Below are positions 35,609-44,107 of a stretch of 64,000 nt of DNA, piece by piece. Positions within the stretch are counted from its first letter, which is position 1, and every line of letters begins with the position of its first letter. Below the pieces are notes generated by a model. It saw only the letters and a program-made list of their open reading frames with translations, was not told the origin of the DNA and made no database searches. The stretch is from NCBI RefSeq assembly GCF_000404225.1, contig NC_021353.1:558001-622000 (forward strand). Reading direction: 5' to 3'. Origin of the DNA: Candidatus Methanomassiliicoccus intestinalis Issoire-Mx1. Lineage in GTDB: Archaea > Thermoplasmatota > Thermoplasmata > Methanomassiliicoccales > Methanomassiliicoccaceae. Position numbers and translations under genes: made by a program.

Positions 35609-36588
35609 AACCATTGTACATCGGTTCAGTTATGGAAAGGTCTGGTAAAAGTGCAATCGCTTTAGGATTAGCGAAAAGCTTGGGAAATGTGGGCTATTTC
35701 AAACCATTCAAGGAATCTTCTGTGGAATTCAACGGCAGCGCAGTTGACAGAGACGCCCTGCTGATGGCTTCAGCGCTTGATATCCCTCACTCTCCTGAAG
35801 AACTCTCTCCTTTCGTTTACGATGTTTTTTCTCCTCCTTCATTTGATGAAGTCTACGTAGCTTACATGAAAGTTTCCAAGGGTAACATGATCATTGAAGG
35901 CACAAGAGATATTATTACTGGATGGACAGGAAACCTTTCAGGCATGGCCATAGCCAGAGATCTTGGTGCTGAAATTATACTGGTGTCTCCTGCAACTTCT
36001 CCCGCGATAGATAAAATTTGTATGCTGGATTACTTCATGAAGCAGACGCCCGGTCTGTTCAAAGGTGTAATCTTGAATCAGATCAATGACAAGCGGTACA
36101 TTGATCTTTTAGAGGGCCGCGGCATTAATGTTCTGGGTGCAGTCCCTTCAATGAATGAGCTTAAAAGATTCAGAGTCTCAGAGATAGCTTCTTTACTGTC
36201 AGCTGAGGTTTTGATAAACGGAAGAGATGTAGAAATCGAGAATGTAATGATCGGTGCTATGAACTCAGAATCAGCCATTGCTCAGATGAGGAGGCTGCCG
36301 TCAAAAGCTCTCATAACCGGGGGAGATAGAGCGGATATCCAGAATGCTGCACTATCAACCGATTTAGCATGCCTTGTTCTCACAGGAGGATTCCAGCCGT
36401 CAAATGCAGTTTTGTCTTTAGCATATGAGCAGGGGGTTACCGTACTGCTTACTTCTATGGATACAATGAGTGCTGTAGAAACTGTAAATAGACATCTGGC
36501 ATACATTTCTCCTAAAGATGAAAGCAAAATCCTCAAAATAACTAATGCGGTGAAGGAAAACGTCGATCTCAGCAGGATTATGGAGTAA
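35605..36588 (+). CDS. BioD-like P-loop/DRTGG protein resembling the N-terminus of phosphotransacetylase
   Basis: A 327-residue protein with a BioD-like P-loop (GSVMERSGKSAIALGLAK, residues 7-24) and a C-terminal DRTGG-type domain (NVMIGAM, LITGGDRADIQNAAL). This is the regulatory N-terminal part of long Pta proteins, without the phosphotransacetylase domain. It is translationally coupled to the ADP-forming acyl-CoA synthetase gene, so it probably regulates or assists that enzyme; the reaction, if any, is unknown. Confidence 0.78.
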   Translation: MKPLYIGSVMERSGKSAIALGLAKSLGNVGYFKPFKESSVEFNGSAVDRDALLMASALDIPHSPEELSPFVYDVFSPPSFDEVYVAYMKVSKGNMIIEGTRDIITGWTGNLSGMAIARDLGAEIILVSPATSPAIDKICMLDYFMKQTPGLFKGVILNQINDKRYIDLLEGRGINVLGAVPSMNELKRFRVSEIASLLSAEVLINGRDVEIENVMIGAMNSESAIAQMRRLPSKALITGGDRADIQNAALSTDLACLVLTGGFQPSNAVLSLAYEQGVTVLLTSMDTMSAVETVNRHLAYISPKDESKILKITNAVKENVDLSRIME

Positions 36589-36883
36589 ATTCCATTACAA
36601 TCCCTTTGCTGAAACCTCCGTTCCTTTCTCTTTTTTTCTTCATAATCTCAAGAAGCTCACTTTCATCAATTCCAATTTCAGACGCCAGGCTGAGTACAAC
36701 TTCCAGAATATCTGCAAGTTCTTCAGCGTTATTATCCTCAATAAATTCAGAAGTTTCTTCCTGCAGTTTGTGAATAAGAAGGTCCAGCATCTCATCTTTG
36801 CTGGCTATATTAAATCTATATGCTTTACCTTGTGCTGCTGTTATTTCAGGTATCTTATCTCTCACAAGTTTACTGCTCATCAT
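36578..36883 (-). CDS. MazG-like nucleotide pyrophosphohydrolase
   Basis: A 101-residue protein with the MazG/PRA-PH metal-binding pattern: KLQEETSEF (about residues 40-48) followed by NAEELADILEV (about 53-63). Such small all-alpha enzymes clear non-standard or damaged NTPs. The N-terminus (KLVRDKIPEI) is typical of the phosphoribosyl-ATP pyrophosphohydrolase-like subgroup. It overlaps the 3' end of the convergent Pta-like gene by 11 bases. Confidence 0.82.
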   Translation of the reverse strand: MMSSKLVRDKIPEITAAQGKAYRFNIASKDEMLDLLIHKLQEETSEFIEDNNAEELADILEVVLSLASEIGIDESELLEIMKKKRERNGGFSKGIVMEFTP

Positions 36884-36971
36884 TACTGATAACTGTTGCA
36901 GTAAAATATGCCTTGTGATGTAAAATGCAGAATATCTTAAATACTATTGATGTGTATATTGAAATGTAACA

Positions 36972-37031
36972 CTGAGGTTCCTGGGACTGAGCCTTTGGGG
37001 ACGTTATTGGTACGTCGCTCAGGAACGTCAG
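36972..37031. ncRNA. Candidate structured RNA hairpin
   Basis: A long imperfect hairpin in an otherwise empty gap: CTGA/TCAG, GTTCCTG/CAGGAAC, AGC/GCT and ACGT/ACGT pair in order around a 7-base loop. A TATA-like CTTAAATACT lies about 30 bases upstream on the plus strand. No T run follows directly, so a simple terminator is less likely. Strand and identity are uncertain. Confidence 0.35.
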
Positions 37032-37051
37032 ATTATGCTTATTTTCAGGTT

Positions 37052-37501
37052 TTATAGGTCAGTAATGTCAGGGTCATTGCATTCTATTTTTATTCCATAC
37101 CTCAGCTCATTGTAATGATGGTGAAGCACCCAGCGTATAAGTTCATCTCGTGATTCATATCCTCTCATTTCTATTTCCTCATCCATCCATTTGACTAGGG
37201 TTGTAGGCAGAGTAACCAGAAACTCTTTTTCACTTGTATTTACAGACTTAAAGTGAAGATGGAACCCTTGATACGCTTCATAAAGCCGGTTTTTTACACT
37301 AGTCTCCGAAATATTAAGTTCGATAGCGATATCCTCATCACTCATTCCTTTTTCTTTACAGATAAAGATACGCAGTTCTTCTTCAGTCATACCAATATTT
37401 AAGAAAGTTTCAACAAGCCCTGCTCCTATTTCAGAAATGTTTTTTTCCCGTGCATTTTTTTCATCAGCCGTGGAATTGTTGCAGTCATCTACATTGTTCA
37501 T
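37052..37501 (-). CDS. Transcription regulator with HTH and ribbon-helix-helix segments
   Basis: A 149-residue protein. Residues about 35-72 read as a sigma-70-region-4/LuxR-like helix-turn-helix (EEELRIFICKEKGMSDEDIA, then LNISETSVKNRLYEA), and residues about 92-130 as a ribbon-helix-helix (FLVTLPTTLVKWMDEEIEMRG, then RDELIRWVLHHHYNEL). Two DNA-binding folds on one small chain is uncommon. It is divergent from the NYN-domain gene, whose leader it may control. No target site was identified. Confidence 0.62.
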   Translation of the reverse strand: MNNVDDCNNSTADEKNAREKNISEIGAGLVETFLNIGMTEEELRIFICKEKGMSDEDIAIELNISETSVKNRLYEAYQGFHLHFKSVNTSEKEFLVTLPTTLVKWMDEEIEMRGYESRDELIRWVLHHHYNELRYGIKIECNDPDITDL

Positions 37502-37692
37502 GTATATCAGCCTTCAGTTTATTTTTTAATATTTACCCAACTAAGAACGCCTATCGCACTTATCCGGGATATAATTTAATGTTTAAAATTATAAACATAA
37601 CGGCAAATCAAAAGAAAAATGCTGTAATGAAGAGGTTTTTTGTGGTTTTTTGTTTTAGTAACATACATATCTTTCAAGAGTTATTGCAGATT

Positions 37693-38316
37693 ATGGAAAG
37701 CCAAGCTATCGTACTCATTGACAATGGTTATCTTGCAAAAACCCTGGAGAACGATTTTGGCAGGACCCGTTTAGATTACTCAGCCTTTGCACGTGAACTC
37801 TGCAGCATTATTTCATGTGATATGTCCAAAGCGTATCTGTATGACGCTCCGCCGATAAATAAGCCCACTGACAATGCCAAAAGAAGAAAGACTTATGCTA
37901 ATCGGATGAGATTTTTTGATGACATCCGAAAAACACCGCAGTTTGAAGTAAAACTAGGCAGGCTTACTGAATTTGTTGACCACGAGACAGGCAGAATAGT
38001 AACAAGACAGAAAGGTGTCGATGTCATGCTGGCTGTAGATATGATTGTACATACTCTTGACCCTGAGGTTGAAGTGGACAATATGATTCTTATTGCAGGG
38101 GATGCAGACTTTGAACCAGCTGTTAGGTACTCAGTGTCCCGAGGAAAGAACATAGTTCTGTGTTGTTCAACGAAGTATAGAAAAAACGGAGGAAAATCGT
38201 ACTCAGATGCACTCATGAATGTGAGCAGTTCCTTCATCTCACTGGATTATGATCTTATCTCTAAGTGTTCATTTGTAAGAAAGAAAGCCGAGAGTCTCAA
38301 TTCATACCCGATCTAA
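37693..38316 (+). CDS. NYN-domain (LabA/DUF88) putative ribonuclease
   Basis: A 207-residue PIN-like protein of the NYN family. The acidic active-site residues are in VLIDNGYL (Asp near residue 9), QKGVDVMLAVDM (near 118) and LIAGDADFEPAV (near 140). Such proteins cut RNA or act in RNA turnover. The ATG at 37693 starts the domain; a longer frame from 37450 adds a non-homologous, Cys/Phe-rich extension that overlaps the divergent regulator and is rejected. It is monocistronic. Confidence 0.8.
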   Translation: MESQAIVLIDNGYLAKTLENDFGRTRLDYSAFARELCSIISCDMSKAYLYDAPPINKPTDNAKRRKTYANRMRFFDDIRKTPQFEVKLGRLTEFVDHETGRIVTRQKGVDVMLAVDMIVHTLDPEVEVDNMILIAGDADFEPAVRYSVSRGKNIVLCCSTKYRKNGGKSYSDALMNVSSSFISLDYDLISKCSFVRKKAESLNSYPI

Positions 38317-38392
38317 ACGCGATCTTCTCATGTTTTAGAATTTAGTGCCATATGTTCCTTTCTTTCTGATGAATACTAAGTTTTGGTTATAT

Positions 38393-38782
38393 TTATAGGC
38401 CTATATGCTTCCTATATTCTTCAGGATTCAAAAGGTTGGATAGATCCGGTTTATCAATTTTCACAACTGCAAACCAGCCTTTATCATATGGAGATTGGTT
38501 TATGATCAACGGGTCATTCATTATTTCTGAATTAATCTCCATGACCTCACAGTCTGCAGGACAGTTAACAGCAGCAACAGTTTTGATGCTTTCTACTTGT
38601 CCAAACAGATCTCCCTGCTGGTACTTCTTTCCTACTGCAGGCAGCTCGGCATACACAAGTTCCGACATCTGTTCTTGCGCATAATCAGTCATCCCTATTT
38701 TTGCAGTATCTCCTTCAATCAAAATCCATTCATGAGTTTTTGAATAATATCGATCGTCTCTGACTTCATTACCGTCTGCCAT
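38393..38782 (-). CDS. gcvH: Glycine cleavage system H-like lipoyl protein
   Basis: A 129-residue GcvH-family protein with the lipoylated lysine in VESIKTVAAV (Lys67) and the usual C-terminal GWFAVVKI strand. In the glycine cleavage system it carries the aminomethyl group between P, T and L proteins; none of those genes is in the window. Stand-alone H proteins may act as lipoyl donors or in sulphur metabolism. It is divergent from hypF. Confidence 0.9.
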   Translation of the reverse strand: MADGNEVRDDRYYSKTHEWILIEGDTAKIGMTDYAQEQMSELVYAELPAVGKKYQQGDLFGQVESIKTVAAVNCPADCEVMEINSEIMNDPLIINQSPYDKGWFAVVKIDKPDLSNLLNPEEYRKHIGL

Positions 38783-38880
38783 ACTCTCAAAAGCTGCAAA
38801 GCGAAGAATGCTTTTAGATGTTTAGGTACAGGACTATATCTGGAAAATTGTAAAATAGCACCCAGTTCTTTGTATGTTTA

Positions 38881-41049
38881 ATGAAGCTGATTTTCCGTGG
38901 CATAGTACAAGGTGTGGGTTTTCGTCCTGCTGTATATCGATCCGCGGTTAAGTTAGGCTTTAATGGCTATGTGCAGAACAATGGCTCCAACGTAGTCGTT
39001 GTCATAGACGGCGATGAGACTGTTTTCATAAACAAATTAAGGTCTGAGCTGCCCCCGCTTGCTAAAATTGACAGTATAGAAATGGAGGAAGAAGATTGTC
39101 AATATGACGGCTTTAAAATCATAGATAGTTCCAGCGGGGGAAAAGGCGCTAGCATTCCCAATGATACAGCGATATGTGATAACTGCAAACGCGACCTGTT
39201 CGATCCTCTCAACCGCCGCTATCTTTATCCGTTCACAAACTGCACAGATTGTGGAGCCAGGTTTTCAATAATCTCAGATCTTCCTTATGACCGGGCCAAC
39301 ACGTCTATGAATGAATATCCCGCAGATACGTTATGTTCTGAAGAATATGCCAGTCCTCTCGACCGAAGATTTCACCATCAGACAATCTCGTGTCCAGCCT
39401 GCGGCCCCAGCTATTATCTTTTGGACTCAAAGGGAAATAGGCTTGACAAGGATCCTATCGAGGAATTTGCCAGACGGATAGACGAGGGTTCGATAGGTGT
39501 GGTAAAAAGCTGGGGGGGCATGCACATCTGTTCCAATCTTGATGAACTCACTCATCTCAGATCCTGGTACAGAAGGTCAGAGAAACCCTTTGCAGTGATG
39601 ATGAAAGATCTGGGCACTCTCAAAAATTATTGCATGCCTACAGTTTATGAAGAACAAGAAATAACCTCTCCCAACCGGCCTATAGTTTTAGTTAAAAAGA
39701 AAGAAAACGATCTGACAGAACTGATTTCTCCCGGTTTAGATACAATTGGAGTTTTTCTTCCTTATTCTGCCATGCATCATATTCTCTTCCATTACCTTGA
39801 CCATGATGCGCTGGTTATGACTTCTGCCAATTCTCCTGGAGAACCTATGGTTCTGAAAGACGAGGATGCTCTGGAGCTGGGAGCCGACATATATCTGATG
39901 CATAATCGCAGAATCATCAATCGTTGCGACGACTCGGTTCTGAGAATGTTCGGCAGCCATCCGCAGTACATCAGAAAGTCAAGGGGGCATATACCTTCAT
40001 ATCTGAATTGTAAAAATGGTCAAGCGGTAGCTCTGGGAGGACAGGAAAATCTCTGCGGTGCGGTAGCAAAAGACGGTAGAATGTACACCACTCAGTACAT
40101 AGGAGATGGAGAGCGCCCCGGAGTCATCAGATTTTTAGACAATGCTACGCGGTATTTCATGAAACTTTTAGGATCATCTCCGCAGATCATCGCAATGGAT
40201 CTTCACCCTGCATACAACAACCGCCCTCTGGCAAAGTCAATGGCTGAAGAATTCGGCGCTGAATTGATTGAAGTACAACACCATTGGGCTCACGCAGCAT
40301 CTCTGTTGATAGATAACGGCATTGAAGATGCCATGGTTCTCGCGGTAGATGGTACCGGTTATGGTTTGGACGGGCAAGCTTGGGGCGGAGAAGTTCTTAG
40401 GGCAGACTTCTCATCTTTTGATCGAGTTGCACATCTTGAACCGATAACTCTGCTTGGAGGTGAGAAAGCCGTTTATGATCCTAGAAGACTGGTATTTTCT
40501 CTTGATGAAATGGTTGGCAGATCCAATCCATATTTTTCAGAAACTGAAGCAGCTGTTCTACGTAAAATGATGCCAGCCGCACCTACTTCCACTGGTTTTG
40601 GAAGAGTTTTGGATGCGTTGTCATGTTACTTTGGAATCTGTCAGAAACGTACATATGATGGAGAACCAGCGATGAAATTAGAAAGAGCTCTTTCTGCTGG
40701 AACGAATAAATTTAATTTTAATGTAAAAGTTAAAAATAATGTCATATTGACCTCAGAACTTTACAGGGATATGACCGATAGCGTAGGCACTCCTTCTGAC
40801 CTATCATACTCATTTGTCTATGCTCTGCTGGATGCGATGGTGGATATTGCAGCAGATAATGGAGAATTGAACGGGATAAATACAATTGGACTCACTGGGG
40901 GAGTTTCATACAATGGTCCGATTTCATCAATTGTAAAAGATATGGTGGAATCAAGGGGATTCCGTTTTGTCTGTCATAGCAGAGTGCCAAATGGAGATGG
41001 AGGAATCTCCACGGGGCAGTGTGCTATAGCGCTTCAGAAACTGAATTGA
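38881..41049 (+). CDS. hypF: Carbamoyltransferase HypF, NiFe-hydrogenase maturation
   Basis: A 722-residue protein that turns carbamoyl phosphate into the thiocarboxamide precursor of the CN ligands of NiFe-hydrogenase. Domains in order: acylphosphatase (RGIVQGVGFRP, 6-16), two Cys4 zinc fingers (CDNCKRD...CTDCGARF and CSEEY...CPACGPSY, about 98-180), YrdC-like domain (about 195-375) and Kae1-like carbamoyltransferase (VQHHWAHAAS, AVDGTGYGLDG). A 7-G run at 39512-39518 lies inside and keeps the frame. A TATA-like box at 38834-38840 suggests a short leader. It implies that hydrogenase genes are elsewhere in the genome. Confidence 0.95.
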   Translation: MKLIFRGIVQGVGFRPAVYRSAVKLGFNGYVQNNGSNVVVVIDGDETVFINKLRSELPPLAKIDSIEMEEEDCQYDGFKIIDSSSGGKGASIPNDTAICDNCKRDLFDPLNRRYLYPFTNCTDCGARFSIISDLPYDRANTSMNEYPADTLCSEEYASPLDRRFHHQTISCPACGPSYYLLDSKGNRLDKDPIEEFARRIDEGSIGVVKSWGGMHICSNLDELTHLRSWYRRSEKPFAVMMKDLGTLKNYCMPTVYEEQEITSPNRPIVLVKKKENDLTELISPGLDTIGVFLPYSAMHHILFHYLDHDALVMTSANSPGEPMVLKDEDALELGADIYLMHNRRIINRCDDSVLRMFGSHPQYIRKSRGHIPSYLNCKNGQAVALGGQENLCGAVAKDGRMYTTQYIGDGERPGVIRFLDNATRYFMKLLGSSPQIIAMDLHPAYNNRPLAKSMAEEFGAELIEVQHHWAHAASLLIDNGIEDAMVLAVDGTGYGLDGQAWGGEVLRADFSSFDRVAHLEPITLLGGEKAVYDPRRLVFSLDEMVGRSNPYFSETEAAVLRKMMPAAPTSTGFGRVLDALSCYFGICQKRTYDGEPAMKLERALSAGTNKFNFNVKVKNNVILTSELYRDMTDSVGTPSDLSYSFVYALLDAMVDIAADNGELNGINTIGLTGGVSYNGPISSIVKDMVESRGFRFVCHSRVPNGDGGISTGQCAIALQKLN

Positions 41050-41053
41050 CCAA

Positions 41054-41491
41054 TCACTTCTTCTCAACAAGAAGCGCAAGAGGCCTTTCCAGCCATTTTC
41101 CAGTTTCTAAATCTCCGACACGCTTTCCAACGCAGATACCTTCACGCGGTACAGGAGACACAGTCCACTTACTGTCTTCTCTCTGAATCCAGAGCGTTGC
41201 ACCTGGAAATCCTCTTTCTGGAACCCATTTTTCTGCTACAACAGTCTGCTCATCTTCACTGCTAGACTGAATCAGTACTCTTTCAACAGCAGCGGCCATA
41301 TTGTGAACTTCTTCACTGCATCCGTGAACATACTTTAAGTCATTAAGAAACTCCAGTAAATTTCCAAGTCTGACTTCATCGCAGACTCTGAAGTTTCCGC
41401 GTCTCATCTCATCTAATAGCGCCTGAGTAGGCGCACCTAGAACTTGATATTTCTTAGCCAATGCCAAGAACTCATTAAGGCTGATGTACAT
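41054..41491 (-). CDS. Hypothetical protein, about 145 residues
   Basis: I do not recognise this protein. It begins with an amphipathic helical stretch (MYISLNEFLALAKKYQVLG), has a central helical segment and a beta-rich C-terminus (ERGFPGATLWIQ, KWTVSPVPREGICVGKRVG). No membrane helix or metal motif. The ATG at 41491 has CGAGGT six bases upstream and is preferred over an ATG at 41512. A candidate structured RNA lies upstream on the same strand (41605-41738) and could be its leader. Convergent with hypF. Confidence 0.6.
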   Translation of the reverse strand: MYISLNEFLALAKKYQVLGAPTQALLDEMRRGNFRVCDEVRLGNLLEFLNDLKYVHGCSEEVHNMAAAVERVLIQSSSEDEQTVVAEKWVPERGFPGATLWIQREDSKWTVSPVPREGICVGKRVGDLETGKWLERPLALLVEKK

Positions 41492-41604
41492 TTTAGTACC
41501 TCGAGCTGTCATTTTGGGTTACGATTCTTAATTAGCTTTGGAACTGGCTATCATTTTTGATATTGGTGCGATTAATCCGTATCATTATTTTCAAAAGTAT
41601 CTAG

Positions 41605-41738
41605 GGGTCAGTAGGGCAGTATTTCATAACTGTGACAAGGGGATACGCTGCCCTGCCGACCCTTGCTAGCACTGATGTAGGTGTTCGGCGGACAAGAACA
41701 GCCCAAGCCAATTCTTTCCGCCGATTCGTATCCCTGTC
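41605..41738 (-). ncRNA. Candidate pseudoknotted structured RNA
   Basis: Three strong pairings fit one fold: helix A, 41605-41619 with 41648-41662 (14 of 15 positions paired); helix B, 41686-41698 with 41712-41723 (12 bp, one bulge); helix C, 41634-41647 with 41727-41738 (12 bp, two-base bulge). B nests in C, and A crosses C to make a pseudoknot. Read on the minus strand, a TATA-rich stretch (41752-41768) sits the right distance upstream for a start near 41738. No known RNA family is recognised; tRNA, SRP RNA and RNase P signatures are absent. It may be a free RNA or the leader of the gene at 41054-41491. Confidence 0.5.
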
Positions 41739-41793
41739 AACTTCTGGTATCTATTATATGATATAATACTCTTGCGCACGTCTGCGTCACTGA

Positions 41794-42891
41794 ATGGGCA
41801 TTGATTTATATTTTAATGTCATTCTGTCGCAGAGGATAACCGTGAACACGCTGATAATAATGCTGGATGGTGCAGCAGATGAAAAGATACCTGCTTTCGA
41901 TTACAAGACACCTCTAGAGTCATTAGATAAGAAGTTCATGGACGGCGTGGCTTCCAGCGGTTTATTTGGCTGGACAGAAGGTCAGAAGTACACTCATTTA
42001 TTCTTACTTGGATTCTTTACCGGCAAAGTATGTGATGTGCCCAGAGGTCTCATAGAAGCACACGGTATGGACATACCTTTGAAAGAAAATTCTGTGGCGT
42101 ATCGTTTTTCTCCGGCCTGTTTCAGAAATGGAAAGTTTGAATGGGCATACAGAGTAAGTGCAGATAGGTATCTCGAGCTGCAGGAGTGTATGATTGATTC
42201 GATAGGCCTTTTGAATGATCTGGCACCGAATCTTTACTTCCATGGCAGCGATGGCAGAGGAGTTGTGACCATTGAAGATGGATACTATAATTTCCCCATG
42301 CCGCCTTATCCGTTGCCTGAGAATCCTGACTATGAACCTTTTCGTGAATGCATTGAGGCTGTCGCAAAGGAACTGGACGGACTCACATTCCTTCCATGGG
42401 GCGGAGGGTCAATTAATAATTCTGCCCATAAAAGCGCATTTGCTAAATCTAAAAATCTTACAATTCTTTCAAGCAGCCCGTCTGCCCTCGGCGTAGGTAG
42501 GCTTTTAGGAATAAGCTGCAAGCGCGTAGATGATTTCAGGGTGGGTATGGACGAGTCCCTGGAAATGCTTCAGCACAATGATGTATTCTTGCATGTTGAT
42601 GAAACTGATGATGTCTCTCATCGTACAGAACCAGGTGATAAAAGGAACATGCTCGCCGAGATTGACGAATTCTTCTGTAATAACCTAGACTTTCTGGAGG
42701 GGCACAGAGTTGCACTCATAATAGATCATGGAACCTCCTCACTCAACGGACAGCACATGCCGATGCCGGTACCATTTGCGGTTTCCAACATCTCGGGCTC
42801 TATGAAATCAGGAATTAATTTTTGTGAAAATGCGTCTGTCCATTATCCAATCGAGAATCTTTTCTGCTCTATAATGCAGCACACTGATTGA
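41794..42891 (+). CDS. Archaeal phosphoglycerate-mutase-like (alkaline phosphatase superfamily) protein
   Basis: A 365-residue protein resembling cofactor-independent phosphoglycerate mutase of the archaeal ApgM type: LIIMLDGAADEKI at the start, KTPLESLD, GLIEAHGMDI, and late metal-site regions VDETDDVSH and IIDHGTSS. In ApgM the nucleophilic serine sits in a GSD-type block; the matching place here reads EGQKYTH, so the usual serine appears to be lost. The activity is therefore uncertain (mutase, phosphatase or kinase-like). GTG 41842, with AGAGGATAACC before it, fits the family start better than ATG 41794. It is followed by cobT on the same strand. Confidence 0.65.
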   Translation: MGIDLYFNVILSQRITVNTLIIMLDGAADEKIPAFDYKTPLESLDKKFMDGVASSGLFGWTEGQKYTHLFLLGFFTGKVCDVPRGLIEAHGMDIPLKENSVAYRFSPACFRNGKFEWAYRVSADRYLELQECMIDSIGLLNDLAPNLYFHGSDGRGVVTIEDGYYNFPMPPYPLPENPDYEPFRECIEAVAKELDGLTFLPWGGGSINNSAHKSAFAKSKNLTILSSSPSALGVGRLLGISCKRVDDFRVGMDESLEMLQHNDVFLHVDETDDVSHRTEPGDKRNMLAEIDEFFCNNLDFLEGHRVALIIDHGTSSLNGQHMPMPVPFAVSNISGSMKSGINFCENASVHYPIENLFCSIMQHTD

Positions 42892-42899
42892 CTTATTGG

Positions 42900-42916
42900 A
42901 TGGAGCTATTCTCCAT
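42900..42916 (+). terminator. Weak hairpin after the PGM-like gene
   Basis: ATGGAG and CTCCAT pair around CTATT, followed by GTGTTTTG. A TATA-like CTTAAATA at 42938-42945 further on probably starts the cobT transcript, so the two genes appear separate. Confidence 0.35.
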
Positions 42917-42937
42917 GTGTTTTGTCCCTCCGTCTCT

Positions 42938-42945
42938 CTTAAATA
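42938..42945 (+). promoter_or_regulatory. TATA box for cobT
   Basis: CTTAAATA lies 56 bases before the cobT ATG, allowing a leader of about 30 bases that includes the ribosome site AAGTGAG. Confidence 0.4.
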
Positions 42946-43000
42946 GCCCGTGTGGTTTATTTGGGTAGACGCATCCAATGCGTAATGGAAGTGAGCACAT

Positions 43001-44107
43001 ATGTCGTGTAAGATCCCAGAAAATATTAAACTCTGTTCAGAAGAGGATTTAGGCAAGGAATTTATCGAACGCGTGATCGGCAAAACTCCCACATATGTCT
43101 GCGTTATCGGTAACACAGAGACGGCTAAAATTCCCGGGGTCTCAGCCGCAGGTGCTAATCCAGACATCACAGACACTACTCCGGCTGCAGATATGGAATT
43201 GCTTCATTACGGCAGATGTAAGTGTATCGAGGGAGTTCCAGTGACTCCTACAGGAGTACCAACTCCCGGAATTATCACCATGAGTGCTACAAAAATGTCA
43301 AAGATGCCAATTTTTGTAATGAATGCCGGTGTAAAAGTAAAACCTCATGTTCCCTATTTTGAGCTTGATGGATCTCCTGGTGAAGACATAAGGACAGGAA
43401 AAGCTGTTAAAAATGCGGAGAGGACATTTGACAGAGCCGTCTTAGCTGGAAAAGCGCTTGCTAAAATCAGCAACTACCTGGTTATCGGAGAATCAATAGC
43501 CGGAGGTACAACTACTGCTTATGGAGTGCTCACAGCTTTGGGGTATGATGCGAAAGGAAAGATTTCAAGCAGCATGATCGACAATCCAGCAGCTCTCAAG
43601 GAAAACATTGTTCAGGAAGGTTTGAGAAACTGTGGCCTCAGCGAATCAATTCTGAAAAAAGACCCCATGATGGCCGTTGAAGCGCTTGGGGACCCTATGA
43701 TCGTAGCGGCTGCAGGACTCGCCGTTGGAGCTGCAGAATCTGTTCCGGTGCTCCTTGCCGGCGGAACACAGATGGCTGCAGTCCTTTCTGTAATCAAAGG
43801 CATGGACGATTCAGTCTTAGACAATATCGCATTGGGAACAACAAGATGGATCGTAGAAGACAAATCATCAGATCTTATCGACTTAGTCTCTCAGATTGCA
43901 AAAGTTCCTGTTCTGGCAGCAGATCTTAATTTCTCAACATCTAAATACGATGGACTCAACGTCTATGAAAAAGGTCTTGTGAAAGAGGGTGTTGGAGCGG
44001 GAGGATCATCAATTGCAGCTATGTTGATGTCTGATGGAAAAATCAACGCTCGCAACTTACTGGACGAAATTGAAAAGAATTACGTCAGGTTAGTTTCCAG
44101 AAGATGA
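43001..44107 (+). CDS. cobT: CobT-type nicotinate-nucleotide:base phosphoribosyltransferase (archaeal form)
   Basis: A 368-residue protein of the archaeal CobT-related family (UPF0284), thought to activate the lower-ligand base of cobalamin as alpha-ribazole phosphate. Recognisable segments are SAAGANPDITDTTPAADME near residue 46, GVPTPGIITMSA, GESIAGGTTTAYGVL and LAGGTQMAAVL. It is convergent with the cobalamin operon on the other strand and meets cobY at the 3' ends. GTGAG stands before the ATG. Confidence 0.85.
   Translation: MSCKIPENIKLCSEEDLGKEFIERVIGKTPTYVCVIGNTETAKIPGVSAAGANPDITDTTPAADMELLHYGRCKCIEGVPVTPTGVPTPGIITMSATKMSKMPIFVMNAGVKVKPHVPYFELDGSPGEDIRTGKAVKNAERTFDRAVLAGKALAKISNYLVIGESIAGGTTTAYGVLTALGYDAKGKISSSMIDNPAALKENIVQEGLRNCGLSESILKKDPMMAVEALGDPMIVAAAGLAVGAAESVPVLLAGGTQMAAVLSVIKGMDDSVLDNIALGTTRWIVEDKSSDLIDLVSQIAKVPVLAADLNFSTSKYDGLNVYEKGLVKEGVGAGGSSIAAMLMSDGKINARNLLDEIEKNYVRLVSRR

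Noticed and set aside
37450..37692. N-terminal extension of the NYN protein
   Set aside because: The extension overlaps the divergent regulator gene and is Cys/Phe/His-rich without homology; the domain starts cleanly at ATG 37693.
39512..39518. Run of 7 Gs inside hypF as a possible fourth switching tract
   Set aside because: The frame is intact on both sides, the run is shorter than the 10-13 G tracts, and HypF is a housekeeping maturation enzyme.
41605..41738. HDV-like self-cleaving ribozyme
   Set aside because: The plus-strand order of helices resembles the HDV topology, but the P3 hairpin expected between the second and third strands is absent, with zero intervening bases.
41513..41793. 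tRNA, SRP RNA or RNase P RNA gene
   Set aside because: No T-loop motif, no SRP helix 8 signature and no RNase P conserved blocks are present; only generic helices.
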